NCBI RefSeq assembly: GCF_016405905.1
Contig: NZ_JAEFCB010000001.1
Span: 744,001-808,000 of the forward strand
Length of the DNA: 64,000 nucleotides
Direction: 5' to 3'
DNA from: Variovorax sp. IB41
GTDB lineage: Bacteria > Pseudomonadota > Gammaproteobacteria > Burkholderiales > Burkholderiaceae_C
Position numbers and translations under genes: made by a program
Shown here: piece by piece, positions 10,036 to 18,776 of the stretch
How positions within the stretch are numbered: position 1 is the first letter of the stretch
How the letters are laid out: every line of letters begins with the position of its first letter
Notes under the pieces: model-generated
What the model was told of the DNA's origin: nothing
The model's input: the letters and a program-made list of their open reading frames with translations, nothing else
Database searches by the model: none

Positions 10036-10062
10036 GAAGGTATTGAAGGTATTGAAGGTACC
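10036..10062. repeat. 9-bp direct repeat, three copies
   Basis: GAAGGTATT occurs at 10036-10044 and 10045-10053, followed by GAAGGTACC at 10054-10062. It sits in the 163-bp spacer between the two amidase genes. No coding role is apparent; it is a simple sequence tract that may vary in copy number. Confidence 0.7.
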
Positions 10063-10134
10063 GAAGGGCCGACGCGAGCGCTTGGCTCGCAGCGCCATCG
10101 CGATGTGCTGGAGCGGCCAGCGACGCTTTTTCTT

Positions 10135-11547
10135 TCAGCGCAGCACGGGCGCGCGCTGGTGGAAGCCCGTGGCCTGCTGGAAGGCATGGCCCACGCGCAG
10201 CAGCGTGGCCTCGGCGAAGGGCCGGCCGATGACCTGCATGCCGATGGGCAGGCCGTCGGGGTCGAACCCGCAGGGTACGTTCAGCGACGGCAGCCCCGTG
10301 AGGCTCGCGACGCCGGTGAACTGCATGATGGCCGAGAGCATGTCTTCCTCCTGCCCGGGCTCGATCTCCACGCGCGTCTCGCCGATGCGGGTGGCGACGA
10401 AGGGCAGCGACGGGCAGACGAACACGTCCACCTTCCTGAACGCCTCGAGGAATTCGGCGCGCAGCAGCGCGCGATAGCGCTGGGCCTGCAGGTACTGGGT
10501 GGCCAGCAGCATTTCGCCAGCTTCCAGCAGGGTGCGCACGTCGTCGCCGTAGTCCTGGGGGCGCTCGCGCAGGTTGCGCTGGTGGTAGGTGCTGGGCTCG
10601 GCCGATTCGATGGTGAGCTGCGCGGAGATGTTGCCGTGGATGTTGCGGATGTCGATGTCGACCAGCTCCGCGCCCAGGTCCACAAAGGTGGCCAGCGCCT
10701 CTTTCACCGCGTCGTGCACCGGCGCCTGCAGGTGCTCGAAGAAGTAGCCCGGCACGATGCCGATGCGCAGGCCGCGGCAGCCGCCGCCCAGGTCCTTCAG
10801 ATAGTCGTCGCAGGTGCGTTGCGCGCTGCCTGCGTCCTTCGGATCGAAGCCCGCGATGGCGCCGAACATCAGCGCGCAGTCTTCGACGGTGCGCGTCATC
10901 GGGCCCACCGTGTCCATGCTCCATGCGAGCGGAATCACGCCGTGGTTGCTCACCCGCCCGTAGGTCGGGCGCAGTCCCACGATGCCGTTGATGGCCGAAG
11001 GCAGGCGGATCGAGCCGCCCGTGTCGGTGCCGATCGCGCCGAAGCAGAAGCGCGCGGCCACGGCGACCGCAGAGCCGCCGCTGGAGCCGGCCGGAAAGCG
11101 CGCCGGGTCCCAGGGGTTGCGCACCGCGCCGTAGTGCGGATTGGCCGAGGTGCCGCCCCAGGCGAACTCGTGCATGTTGGTCTTGCCGATGAAGATCGCG
11201 CCGGCCTGGCGCAGCCGCGTGGTGACGGTGGCGTCGGCCGCGGGCAGCCAGTCGGCCAGGATCTTGCTGCCCGCCGTGGTGCGGCTGCCGCGCACCGCGA
11301 CGTTGTCTTTCAGCGCGAGCGGAATGCCCTGCAGCGGGCCGAGCTCGTGGCCCGCGCCCGAGAGCAGTTCGGCGGCGCGTGCCACCTGCATCGCCTGCTC
11401 CTCGAACACCGTGATGAAGGAGCGGAGCACGCCGTCGTGCGCGCGGATGCGTGCGAGCGATGCCTCCACCAGCTCCACGGGCGAGACCTTGCGTGCGCGC
11501 ACCAGGCGCGCGGCTTCGGCGAGGCCGAGTTCGAGCAGCGCGCTCAT
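10135..11547 (-). CDS. Amidase-signature family hydrolase (amidase 1; AtzE/GatA-like)
   Basis: Amidase of 470 residues with an intact triad: Lys80 (LALKDN), cis-Ser155 (AGSSGGSA) and nucleophile Ser179 (GTDTGGSIRLP). No export signal is seen. Its ATG at 11547 overlaps the stop of a 74-residue upstream gene by ATGA, so the two products are probably made in equal amounts. Small GatC/AtzG-like partners are known to stabilise AtzE- and GatA-type amidases, and the coupling suggests a two-subunit enzyme. Substrates of AtzE relatives include biuret-like carbamoyl compounds, but substrate cannot be assigned here. Directionality and neighbours place it in an amide-nitrogen operon. Confidence 0.9.
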   Translation of the reverse strand: MSALLELGLAEAARLVRARKVSPVELVEASLARIRAHDGVLRSFITVFEEQAMQVARAAELLSGAGHELGPLQGIPLALKDNVAVRGSRTTAGSKILADWLPAADATVTTRLRQAGAIFIGKTNMHEFAWGGTSANPHYGAVRNPWDPARFPAGSSGGSAVAVAARFCFGAIGTDTGGSIRLPSAINGIVGLRPTYGRVSNHGVIPLAWSMDTVGPMTRTVEDCALMFGAIAGFDPKDAGSAQRTCDDYLKDLGGGCRGLRIGIVPGYFFEHLQAPVHDAVKEALATFVDLGAELVDIDIRNIHGNISAQLTIESAEPSTYHQRNLRERPQDYGDDVRTLLEAGEMLLATQYLQAQRYRALLRAEFLEAFRKVDVFVCPSLPFVATRIGETRVEIEPGQEEDMLSAIMQFTGVASLTGLPSLNVPCGFDPDGLPIGMQVIGRPFAEATLLRVGHAFQQATGFHQRAPVLR

Positions 11548-11768
11548 GCGGCGTCCTCGGGCAACTCATGCGCGTGCGCGAAGGCGGTGACCGGCATCAG
11601 CGCGCTGTAGGCCGCATCGCTCATCTTGCGGCTCAGTTCGTTGGCCGCGGGAATCCAGGCGGACAGCACGGCCTGGACCGCAGCGCGGCGCTCGGGGCTC
11701 AGGTCCAGGGCCGCGCAGCGGGCGAGCGCACCGACATCGACCGCATCTGCGGGCGGGGAAGCATTCAT
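11544..11768 (-). CDS. Small GatC/AtzG-like (DUF4089-like) protein, probable amidase partner
   Basis: A 74-residue acidic, helical protein. The central part, ALARCAALDLSPERRAAV followed by an amphipathic helix, has the pattern of the GatC/AtzG helical pair (a hydrophobic helix, an L-x-L-x-PER turn, a second helix, then a Pro-containing tail toward F-x-H). ATG at 11768 is chosen because GGAG lies about 9 bases upstream; a longer frame to 11870 has no better start. It overlaps the amidase 1 start by ATGA. AtzG is known to be required for AtzE stability; the same role is inferred here. Sequence similarity is weak by eye, so the family call is tentative. Confidence 0.62.
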   Translation of the reverse strand: MNASPPADAVDVGALARCAALDLSPERRAAVQAVLSAWIPAANELSRKMSDAAYSALMPVTAFAHAHELPEDAA

Positions 11769-11930
11769 CGTCGTCTCCATTCGTGAAGGAAGCTTGTGGA
11801 CTTCACGATAGGGAGCAACGCCGCGCGCGGCTTGGCTGCAAAGGCCAGCGCGATGGGCTGGAACCGCCAACCTCTGCGCGTGCGGCGGATGGCCGGCTGT
11901 GGTGACGCGGTGCGCGGTGGCGCGCTGGTG

Positions 11931-12866
11931 CTAGTGCCCGCGCAGCAGCGTCTGCGGCGTCACCCCATAGGCCTTCTTGAAGACCCGGCAAAAATGCGAG
12001 AGATCGCTGAAGCCGTACTGGAACGCCGCCTGCGTGACCTGCCGCACGCGGCCTTCGCGCAGCGCGCTGTGGCTGGCCTCCAGGCGCTGCTTCCAGAGCC
12101 ACTGGATCGGCGTGGTGCCGTGCTCGGCGAACACGCGCGCGAGCGTGCGGGCGGACACGTGCTGCGCGGAGGCGATCTGCTCCACGTCGAGTTCGCAATC
12201 GTCCAGGTGCGCGGCGATGTAGTCGCGCGTCTTCTGGAACAGCGCGTGGTGCGAGGACTGCACGGCGTCGGTGCATCCGACCTGGAACTGCAGCACCGCC
12301 GAGAGCATGTCCAGCAGCGAACTCGCAAGGCTGGCCTGCATGCCCTCCTGCCCCGAGAGCTCGAGCACCGCGGCCTCGCGGATCATGCTGCCCAGCAGCC
12401 TGGCGATGGGGTGGCCGTTGGCCAGGTGCATGGCCGTGAGGTTCTGGGCCTCGGGAAACCTGCAGAGCAGCTGCAGCCGTGGAATGCGCACGAGCAGGTT
12501 CGATTCGGGCGAAAGGTCGAAGGTGAAGGGGCGCGCGGCGTCGTAAAGAATGATGTCGCCGTTGCGCTGCACCACCTCGCGGCCCGACTGCGACAGCACG
12601 CCGTGGCCGGACACCATGAGGCTCAGCATGAAGTCTTCGTTCGGCCCGCTGCGCAGGTGCTGCGCGTCGCGCTCCCAGTAGTGGCGCGGCGAGGACATCT
12701 CGGCCAGCGTGAGGTTGCCGAGCGAACGGACGGAAAAGTGCGCGTTGAAATGCTCGCGGTCAGGCACGCGGCTCGCGGCGGGTATGAAGTGCTTGCGCAC
12801 CACATCGCTCCAGTAGTCGAAGCGCTGGCTGCGTTCGACCGTGTCCGTTGAGTAGTCGAGGTTCAT
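11931..12866 (-). CDS. AraC-family transcriptional regulator
   Basis: DNA-binding regulator of 311 residues. The N-terminal half resembles the AraC-binding-like sensing domain of FeaR-type regulators (DYWSDVVRKHFIPA, HYWERDAQHLRSGPNEDF, GDIILYDAARPF). The C-terminal half holds two helix-turn-helix units: ELDVEQIASAQHVSARTLARVF and the conserved QAAFQYGFSDLSHFCRVFK. ATG at 12866 (MNLDYSTDTVERSQRFDYW) is preferred over 12965, which would add 33 unlikely residues. It is transcribed toward the amidase/transporter genes and ends 162 bp before the first of them, so it probably controls that cluster. The inducer is unknown. Confidence 0.87.
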   Translation of the reverse strand: MNLDYSTDTVERSQRFDYWSDVVRKHFIPAASRVPDREHFNAHFSVRSLGNLTLAEMSSPRHYWERDAQHLRSGPNEDFMLSLMVSGHGVLSQSGREVVQRNGDIILYDAARPFTFDLSPESNLLVRIPRLQLLCRFPEAQNLTAMHLANGHPIARLLGSMIREAAVLELSGQEGMQASLASSLLDMLSAVLQFQVGCTDAVQSSHHALFQKTRDYIAAHLDDCELDVEQIASAQHVSARTLARVFAEHGTTPIQWLWKQRLEASHSALREGRVRQVTQAAFQYGFSDLSHFCRVFKKAYGVTPQTLLRGH

Positions 12867-13008
12867 GCTGCGAACGAATGGACGGTGCCACCGGCGTGGT
12901 GGAATACCAAAACCCAAGCAACAATCGTGCCCCTGCGTCGGCCGGCTTCGCTGCGTTGGGGGCACTCTAGCAAGCGCCCGCCCCGGCAGCGTCGGGGCTG
13001 ACCCTACG

Positions 13009-13458
13009 TCAGATCCGTCCCAGTGCCTTGTCCACGCCCTTGTTGGCCAGCATGTCGGCGCGCTCGTTGCCCGGATCGCCCGAATGGCCCTTGACCCAGC
13101 GCCATTCGATCGTGTGGCCGCCCTCGGCCACCAACTTGTCCAGCCGCTGCCAGAGCTCGACGTTCTTCACCGGCTGCTTGCTGGCGGTCATCCAGCCCTT
13201 GGCCTTCCAGCCGCGGATCCATTCGGTGATGCCCATGCGCACGTACTGGCTGTCCAGGTAAAGCAGCACGTTGCAGGGGCGCTTGAGCGCGGCCAGGCCT
13301 TCGATGACGGCGGTCAGCTCCATGCGGTTGTTGGTGGTGTTGAGTTCGCCGCCGAACAGTTCCTTTTCGGTGGCGCCCGATTTGAGCCACGCGCCCCAGC
13401 CCCCGGGTCCGGGGTTGCCCTTGCATGCACCATCGGTGTAGATCACGACTTCGTTCAA
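13009..13458 (-). CDS. rnhA: Ribonuclease HI
   Basis: Cleaves the RNA strand of RNA/DNA hybrids. The 149-residue protein has the complete active site: Asp9 ([12 protein letters not shown]), Glu47 (NNRMEL), Asp69 (YLDSQYV), His125 (KGHSG) and Asp135 (NERADMLA). Length and N-terminus match bacterial RNase HI. It follows the methyltransferase gene on the same strand after 31 bp, a pairing common in this group (methyltransferase, rnhA). Confidence 0.97.
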   Translation of the reverse strand: MNEVVIYTDGACKGNPGPGGWGAWLKSGATEKELFGGELNTTNNRMELTAVIEGLAALKRPCNVLLYLDSQYVRMGITEWIRGWKAKGWMTASKQPVKNVELWQRLDKLVAEGGHTIEWRWVKGHSGDPGNERADMLANKGVDKALGRI

Positions 13459-13489
13459 GCTCTCTTTTCCTTGTTTCTCTTCATTCGAT

Positions 13490-14263
13490 TCAATCTGTCC
13501 GGTCCGGCCCTTGCCGATGCACCTTGCCCGCGATCGACACGGGCGCCGTGGCGCGTGCCGCGGCCCGGCGCCAGTCCGCGCTCAGGAGACGCATGCCCCG
13601 CACCCGCTTCACGGCCACGAGGAAATACGCCGCGCCGAAGATCGGCCACCAGCGCTCGCCGGCCTTGTCCATCCAGCGGCAGCGCTCCAGCCACGCGTCG
13701 CTGCGCACCGCGGGCCGGTAGACGCCGAAGCGCCCCGACTCCACCTCGAAGCTCAGGAGCCGCAGCCAGTCGCGCATGCGCCAGTAGCCGATGAACTCCC
13801 CGCCCTCGGGCAGGTAGAGATCGCCGATGCCGAGCTTGCGGTACAGGTGCGCGCGCCGCTGGCGCATGCCCCAGAGGCTGGCCGGGTTGAGCCCGCAGAT
13901 CACCACGCGGCCCTCGGGCACCAGCACCCGCTCGACTTCGCGGAGCGTCGCGTGCGGATCGGGACTGAGTTCCAGCGCATGCGGCATCACCACCAGGTCC
14001 AAGCTGTTGGCCGCGAAGGGCAGCGCGGTGAAGTCGGTCAGGAGCGTCGCCTTGGCGGGCCGCATCGGGTCGCTCAGGGCCAGCCAGCGGTGCGGCATGC
14101 GGTTGGTGCGCAGTCCCTCGACCTCGGCCGCGCCCAGTTGCAGCGCGTGGTAGCCGAACACGTCGGCCACCGCCTGGTCGAACTGGGCTTGCTCCCACGC
14201 GAGGAGGTAGCGTCCCGGGGGGGTCGCGAACCAATCCTGCAAACCTATAATTTGACCGCTCAT
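13490..14263 (-). CDS. SAM-dependent methyltransferase, class I
   Basis: Probable methyltransferase of 257 residues. The fold is suggested by [39 protein letters not shown] and [23 protein letters not shown], the usual post-I to motif III region of class I enzymes (Methyltransf_11 type). The glycine-rich motif I is weak. ATG at 14263 ([12 protein letters not shown]) is preferred; its codon shares bases with the divergent gloB start. The target is unknown. It probably forms a unit with rnhA. Confidence 0.85.
   Translation of the reverse strand: MSGQIIGLQDWFATPPGRYLLAWEQAQFDQAVADVFGYHALQLGAAEVEGLRTNRMPHRWLALSDPMRPAKATLLTDFTALPFAANSLDLVVMPHALELSPDPHATLREVERVLVPEGRVVICGLNPASLWGMRQRRAHLYRKLGIGDLYLPEGGEFIGYWRMRDWLRLLSFEVESGRFGVYRPAVRSDAWLERCRWMDKAGERWWPIFGAAYFLVAVKRVRGMRLLSADWRRAAARATAPVSIAGKVHRQGPDRTD
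14246..14251 (+). promoter_or_regulatory. Perfect -10 hexamer before gloB, near-leaderless
   Basis: TATAAT at 14246-14251 ends 10 bases before the gloB ATG at 14262. A start point 7 bases downstream would leave an RNA leader of only a few bases. No convincing -35 (14223-14228) is seen. Confidence 0.5.
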
Positions 14264-15041
14264 GACCCTCGTTCCGCTGCCCGCCTTCGCTGACAACTAC
14301 ATCTGGATGCTGCACGACGGGTCCAGCGCCATCATCGTGGATCCGGGCGACGCCCAACCGGTGTTCGATGCGCTGGCGCACCACCAACTGCAGCTGGCCG
14401 CGATTCTAGTCACGCACCATCACGCCGATCACACCGGCGGCGTGGCCGCGCTGCACGCCGCCACGGGCGCGCCGGTGCACGGCCCCGCGCGCGAACGCAT
14501 CCCCGAGCCCTTCACGCCGTATGTGCAGGGCGACGTCGCCCAGGCGCTCGGCCTCGGCTTTGAAGTGATCGACGTGCCGGGCCACACGGCCGGCCACATC
14601 GCCTACTTTCTTCCCGCCGCCGAAGGCCGCGCACCGCTGCTTTTTTGCGGCGACACACTGTTTTCTGGCGGCTGCGGCCGGCTCTTCGAAGGCACGCCCA
14701 CGCAGATGCTGGCCTCGCTCGATGCGCTCGCCGCGCTGCCGGGCGACACGCGCGTCTGCTGCGCGCATGAATACACACTTGCTAACCTGCGATTCGCCCG
14801 TGCGGTGGAACCGGGCAATGCCGATCTGACTCAGTACAACGCGCGTTGCGAAAGCCTGCGTGCGCAGGGGCAGCCCACGCTGCCCGCGCAGTTGGCGACC
14901 GAACGCCTGATCAACCCCTTTCTTCGCAGCCGCGAAGCCACTGTCCTTCGAGCGGTGCGCGCGCACGCCGAGCTTTCCGCCGACGCGGCCGAAGCCGATG
15001 TGTTCGCCGCACTGCGCCAATGGAAAAACGACTTCCGATGA
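14262..15041 (+). CDS. gloB: Hydroxyacylglutathione hydrolase (glyoxalase II)
   Basis: Second step of methylglyoxal detoxification: splits S-lactoylglutathione into lactate and glutathione. The 259-residue protein has the THHHADHTGG dinuclear metal-binding motif, VIDVPGHTAGHIAY, LFCGDTLFSGGCGRLFEG and CCAHEYTLANLRFA, all diagnostic of GloB. The start [15 protein letters not shown] is the family's usual N-terminus. There is no Shine-Dalgarno sequence, consistent with a very short leader. Its stop overlaps the lytic transglycosylase start by ATGA. Confidence 0.96.
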   Translation: MTLVPLPAFADNYIWMLHDGSSAIIVDPGDAQPVFDALAHHQLQLAAILVTHHHADHTGGVAALHAATGAPVHGPARERIPEPFTPYVQGDVAQALGLGFEVIDVPGHTAGHIAYFLPAAEGRAPLLFCGDTLFSGGCGRLFEGTPTQMLASLDALAALPGDTRVCCAHEYTLANLRFARAVEPGNADLTQYNARCESLRAQGQPTLPAQLATERLINPFLRSREATVLRAVRAHAELSADAAEADVFAALRQWKNDFR

Positions 15042-16651
15042 AATTTCTCGCTGCCACCTGCCTAGCAGGTTCCCTGGTGCTCGCCGGCTGCGCGGCACCC
15101 ACCGACAACAGCTCCTCCACCACTTCCCCCAAAGCCGGCACCACCGCCGGCGGCACCGGCGCCAAGGTCGCCGGCAGCGCGGCCCCCGTCTATCCGCGCG
15201 ACGCCCTCTCGCCCCTGTCCAGCAGCGAGGCCCACTCGCAGAGCGTGGTCACGCTGGCACCGCCGACCGACATGTGGGACCGCATCCGCCGCGGCTTCAA
15301 GATGCCCAACCTGGAGAGCGACCTGGTGCGCGACCGCGAGCAGTGGTATGCCAGCCGCCCCGACTACATCCAGCGCATGACCGAGCGCTCGAACAAGTAC
15401 ATGTTCCACATCGTCGAGGAACTCGAGCGCCGCAACATGCCGACCGAGCTCGCGCTGCTGCCGTACATCGAGAGCGCGTTCAACCCGCAGGCCGTCTCCA
15501 GCGCGCGCGCGGCGGGCATGTGGCAATTCATGCCCGCCACCGGCACCGACTTCGACCTGAAGCAGAACATCTTCCGCGACGACCGCCGCGACGTGGTGGC
15601 CTCCACCCGCGCCGCGCTCGACTACCTGCAAAAACTCTACGGCATGTTCGGCGACTGGCAGCTCGCGCTGGCAGCCTACAACTGGGGCGAAGGAAGCGTG
15701 AGCCGCGCCATCGCCAAGAACCAGCGCGCGGGACTGCCCACCACCTACAGCGACCTGAACATGCCGGCCGAGACGCGGCTGTACGTGCCCAAGCTGCAGG
15801 CGGTGAAGAACATCGTGGCCAATCCGCAGGCCTTCAACGCCGAGTTGCCGCTGATCGCCAACCACCCGTACTTCCAGACCGTCACGCTCACGCGCGACCT
15901 GGACGTGGAGCTGGCGGCCAAGCTGGCCGACGTGCGCCTGGACGACTTCCGCGCGCTCAACCCCGCCGCGCACAAGCCGGTGCTGATCGCCGCGGGCACG
16001 CCGCAGATCCTCTTGCCCTGGGACAACGCGGCCGTGTTCCAGCGCAACTTCGACGCCTACGCGCAAGGCCAGTACGCCAGCTGGACCGCCTGGGTCGTGC
16101 CCAACACCATGACGGTGGCCGACGCCGCCCAGCGCTCGGGCATGAGCGAGAGCGACCTGCGCGCGATGAACAACGTGCCGCCGCGCATGCTCATCAAGGC
16201 CGGCTCGACGCTCATCGTGCCGCGCGGCGCCCGCGTGAAGGAAGACGTCGCAGCCGTGGTGGCCGATGGCGGGCACCTGAGCTTCCAGCCCGAGATCGTC
16301 AATCGCCGCACCACCGTGAAGGCCGGGCGCAACGACAGCGTGACGAGCATCGCGCGCCGCTACAACCTCAAGCCCACCAACGTGGCCGAGTGGAACGACG
16401 TGAAGCCCAACCACGCGTTCAAGCGCGGCTACAGCGTGGTGGTGTACCTGCCGGTTCGCGCGGCGCCCGCGGCCCGTGTCGGCGCCGGCGTGGCGGTGGC
16501 GCGCGGCCATGCCGCGGTGGCCTCCTCCAAGCGCGGCGCCGCTCCGGCCCAGGCCAACACGGCCCGCGGCAAGAACGTCGTGAAGGTGCCGGCGGGCAAG
16601 CAGGTCGTGCGCGAGAAGCGCGGCGGCACGCCCTCGAAAAAGAAGCGCTGA
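15038..16651 (+). CDS. mltD: Membrane-bound lytic murein transglycosylase D-like lipoprotein with LysM domains
   Basis: Cleaves peptidoglycan glycan strands. MKFLAATCLAGSLVLAGC is a lipoprotein signal with lipobox LAGC and acylated Cys18. A Ser/Thr-rich linker leads to the SLT domain with catalytic Glu145 (LPYIESAFNPQA), AAGMWQFMPATG and ALAAYNWGEG. C-terminal LysM-like units follow (TAWVVPNTMTVADAA and RRTTVKAGRNDSVTSIARRY), then a basic Ala/Lys-rich tail ending SKKKR. At 537 residues it is close to MltD. The start at 15038 overlaps the gloB stop; ATG at 15020 is possible but would weaken the signal peptide. Confidence 0.92.
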   Translation: MKFLAATCLAGSLVLAGCAAPTDNSSSTTSPKAGTTAGGTGAKVAGSAAPVYPRDALSPLSSSEAHSQSVVTLAPPTDMWDRIRRGFKMPNLESDLVRDREQWYASRPDYIQRMTERSNKYMFHIVEELERRNMPTELALLPYIESAFNPQAVSSARAAGMWQFMPATGTDFDLKQNIFRDDRRDVVASTRAALDYLQKLYGMFGDWQLALAAYNWGEGSVSRAIAKNQRAGLPTTYSDLNMPAETRLYVPKLQAVKNIVANPQAFNAELPLIANHPYFQTVTLTRDLDVELAAKLADVRLDDFRALNPAAHKPVLIAAGTPQILLPWDNAAVFQRNFDAYAQGQYASWTAWVVPNTMTVADAAQRSGMSESDLRAMNNVPPRMLIKAGSTLIVPRGARVKEDVAAVVADGGHLSFQPEIVNRRTTVKAGRNDSVTSIARRYNLKPTNVAEWNDVKPNHAFKRGYSVVVYLPVRAAPAARVGAGVAVARGHAAVASSKRGAAPAQANTARGKNVVKVPAGKQVVREKRGGTPSKKKR

Positions 16652-16683
16652 AGAAGCGCTGAAGAAGCGCTGAGGAAGCGCTG
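16640..16683. repeat. 11-bp tandem repeat over the mltD stop codon
   Basis: Three exact copies of AAGAAGCGCTG (16640-16650, 16651-16661, 16662-16672) and one with a single change (16673-16683). The first TGA, the mltD stop, lies at the junction of copies 1 and 2. The tract extends the Lys/Arg-coding end of the gene. Confidence 0.85.
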
Positions 16684-16720
16684 GACAAGGCGACAGAAGC
16701 GCTGACGCGGCGGTGCCCGC

Positions 16721-17905
16721 TCAGTGCGCCTGGGCGACCACCGCCCGGCGGCGCACCACGGCTTCCAGCGCGGCCACGCCGATCATCACCACCGTGGTCA
16801 GCGTGCCCACCACCAGCACCGTCAGGTGCGAGGCGAACGCGCCCAGCACCGCGAGCCCGATGAGCCCGAAGAGGTGCGACTGCGGCAAGAAGCCCCGCAC
16901 CACCCGCTTGAACAGCGCATTGCCGAAGAGATAGATGGCCGGCCCGCCCAGGAGCGGCCCGAGGTACTTGAGCTCGGCATGGTGCGAACCCTCCCCGATC
17001 ACGAGCTCGTCGGCGACCGCGCACACGATGATGCCGGCCACCAGGATCACGTGCGTGTAGTGGTAGCTGGCGCCCATGCGGCCCGTGTCCTTCGCGTGCT
17101 CGATCGCGTGCGTGGCCTCCCTGGCGCTGGTGTCGAAGTACATCCACCACATGGCCAGGCTGCCCGCGAAGCCCACGAGCAACGCGTACACGTCGACCGG
17201 ATGCCACTCGGCGTGGTGGCCGAACGCGATGCCGCTCGCCAGGATGGATTCGCCCAGCGCCACGATCACGAAGAGCTGGCAGCGCTCGGCGAGGTGGCCG
17301 CCGTCGATGGTCCATTCGGCGGTCGACGAACGCCCCAGCCCCGGAAAGACCAGCCCGACCATCGGCGCAACGTATTCGCACAGCACGCCGACGAACCAGA
17401 ACGCAAGGCGCCACGGCCCTTCGGAGAGTCCGCCCGCGATCCAGAACACGGCCGCCACGCAGTTCCATGCCAGGAGGCGCCGGAAGTTGGGCGCGAGGTC
17501 GCTCTTCGGGCCGACCGCGATCAGCATGCACAGGGTGCGCCCGACCTGGATGCCCGCAAAGCAGCAGGCGAACACCAGCCCCCGCTCGGCGAACGCGCCC
17601 GGCAGCGCCGACGCCATCACCATGGCCAGCAGCATCACCCCGAACAGCATGCCCCGGATGCGCAGCGACCCGGGGTTGAACCAGTTGGTGGCCCAGGCGG
17701 TGTATTGCCAGCCGAGCCAGACGGCGAACCACATCACCAGCGTCTGCAGCGCGCCCAGGAGGCTCAGGTGGTCCAGCAAATAGTACGACAGCTGCGTGAC
17801 CGAGAACGCATAGACCAGGTCGAAGAACAGCTCTTCGTTCGAGACCCTGGCGGCCTCGTTGCGCGATCGCAAAGTCGTTGGCAGTCCGTTTTTCTTGCGC
17901 AACAT
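16721..17905 (-). CDS. Low temperature requirement A (LtrA) family membrane protein
   Basis: Integral membrane protein of 394 residues with roughly ten hydrophobic segments. Family features are the N-terminal NEELFFDLVYAFSVTQLS, the GRTLCMLIAVGP segment, HLAERCQLFVIVALGESIL and FGNALFKR near the end. LtrA was named from a Listeria cold-growth phenotype, but the molecular role of this family is unknown. ATG at 17905 has GGGAG upstream. It lies 37 bp after the ABC permease gene, so it may be cotranscribed with the importer; whether the two are functionally linked is unclear. Confidence 0.87.
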   Translation of the reverse strand: MLRKKNGLPTTLRSRNEAARVSNEELFFDLVYAFSVTQLSYYLLDHLSLLGALQTLVMWFAVWLGWQYTAWATNWFNPGSLRIRGMLFGVMLLAMVMASALPGAFAERGLVFACCFAGIQVGRTLCMLIAVGPKSDLAPNFRRLLAWNCVAAVFWIAGGLSEGPWRLAFWFVGVLCEYVAPMVGLVFPGLGRSSTAEWTIDGGHLAERCQLFVIVALGESILASGIAFGHHAEWHPVDVYALLVGFAGSLAMWWMYFDTSAREATHAIEHAKDTGRMGASYHYTHVILVAGIIVCAVADELVIGEGSHHAELKYLGPLLGGPAIYLFGNALFKRVVRGFLPQSHLFGLIGLAVLGAFASHLTVLVVGTLTTVVMIGVAALEAVVRRRAVVAQAH

Positions 17906-17942
17906 GACTCTCTCTCCCTTTCAGTTTTCAAATTTCGAGCCG

Positions 17943-18776
17943 CTAGAGTTTTTCGGTTTCTCCGCTGCGTGGCTGCCACTTCATGAGGCGCTTCTCGATC
18001 AGGCCGACCAGCCCGTCGAGCGCCAGCGCAAAGGCCGTTAGCACGACGATACCGGCAAAGACGGTGTTGACATCGAACGTGCCTTCGGCCTGCAGGATGA
18101 GGTAGCCCACGCCGCGCGCCGAGCCCAGGTACTCCCCCACCACCGCGCCGACGAAAGCCAGCCCCACCGAGGTGTGCAGGCTGGAGAACACCCAGCTCGT
18201 CGCGCTCGGCAGGTACACGGTGCGCAGCAGCTGCCGCTGGTTGGCCCCCAGCATCTTCGCGTTGGCCAGCACCACCGGGCTCACTTCGCGCACGCCCTGG
18301 TAGACGTTGAAGAACACGATGAAGAACACCAGCGTGACCGCCAGCGCCACCTTGCTCCAGATGCCCAGGCCAAACCACAGCGCGAAGATCGGCGCGAGGA
18401 TCACGCGCGGCATCGAGTTGGCGGCCTTGATGTACGGATCCAGGATCAGGCTCGCCGTGGGCGCGAGCGCCAGCCAGAGCCCGCATGCCAGCCCCATCAC
18501 GGTGCCGATGCCGAAGGCCAGCACCGTCTCCAGCAGCGTGGTGCCCAGGTGCAGGTAGATGTCGGCGTTGCCCTTGAGGCCCTCGGGAAACAGCAGGTTC
18601 GGCGGCACCGCGAACGGCAGGAACCAGCTCCAGATGCGGCCCGCCACCTGGATCGGCTCGCCGACGAAGAAGGCGAACTGCTGGTTGCGCGATGCCAGGT
18701 GCCAGCCCACCAGGATCAGCACCAGCAGTACCAGCTGCCAGAAGCGCGCGTTGCGTTCGTTCAGGCGCGGGATCAT
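17943..18776 (-). CDS. ABC transporter permease, TauC/SsuC/NrtB type
   Basis: Inner-membrane permease of 277 residues with about six membrane segments and the BPD_transp_1 EAA loop (NAKMLGANQRQLLRTVYLPSA), followed by GVGYLILQAEGTFD. It is the membrane component of an importer for a small nitrogen- or sulfur-containing organic compound or thiamine-precursor-like ligand. The ATG overlaps the ATPase stop by ATGA, so ATPase and permease are translationally coupled. The N-terminal hydrophobic stretch begins near residue 13 (FWQLVLLVLILVGWHLA). Confidence 0.9.
   Translation of the reverse strand: MIPRLNERNARFWQLVLLVLILVGWHLASRNQQFAFFVGEPIQVAGRIWSWFLPFAVPPNLLFPEGLKGNADIYLHLGTTLLETVLAFGIGTVMGLACGLWLALAPTASLILDPYIKAANSMPRVILAPIFALWFGLGIWSKVALAVTLVFFIVFFNVYQGVREVSPVVLANAKMLGANQRQLLRTVYLPSATSWVFSSLHTSVGLAFVGAVVGEYLGSARGVGYLILQAEGTFDVNTVFAGIVVLTAFALALDGLVGLIEKRLMKWQPRSGETEKL

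Noticed and set aside
10036..10062. Short repeats as a CRISPR-like array
   Set aside because: The three units are contiguous, without spacers, and only 9 bp long; no cas gene is in the window.
9961..11610. Long open frame antisense to amidase 1
   Set aside because: The opposite strand has an intact amidase with its full catalytic triad; the antisense translation is low-complexity His/Arg/Gly.
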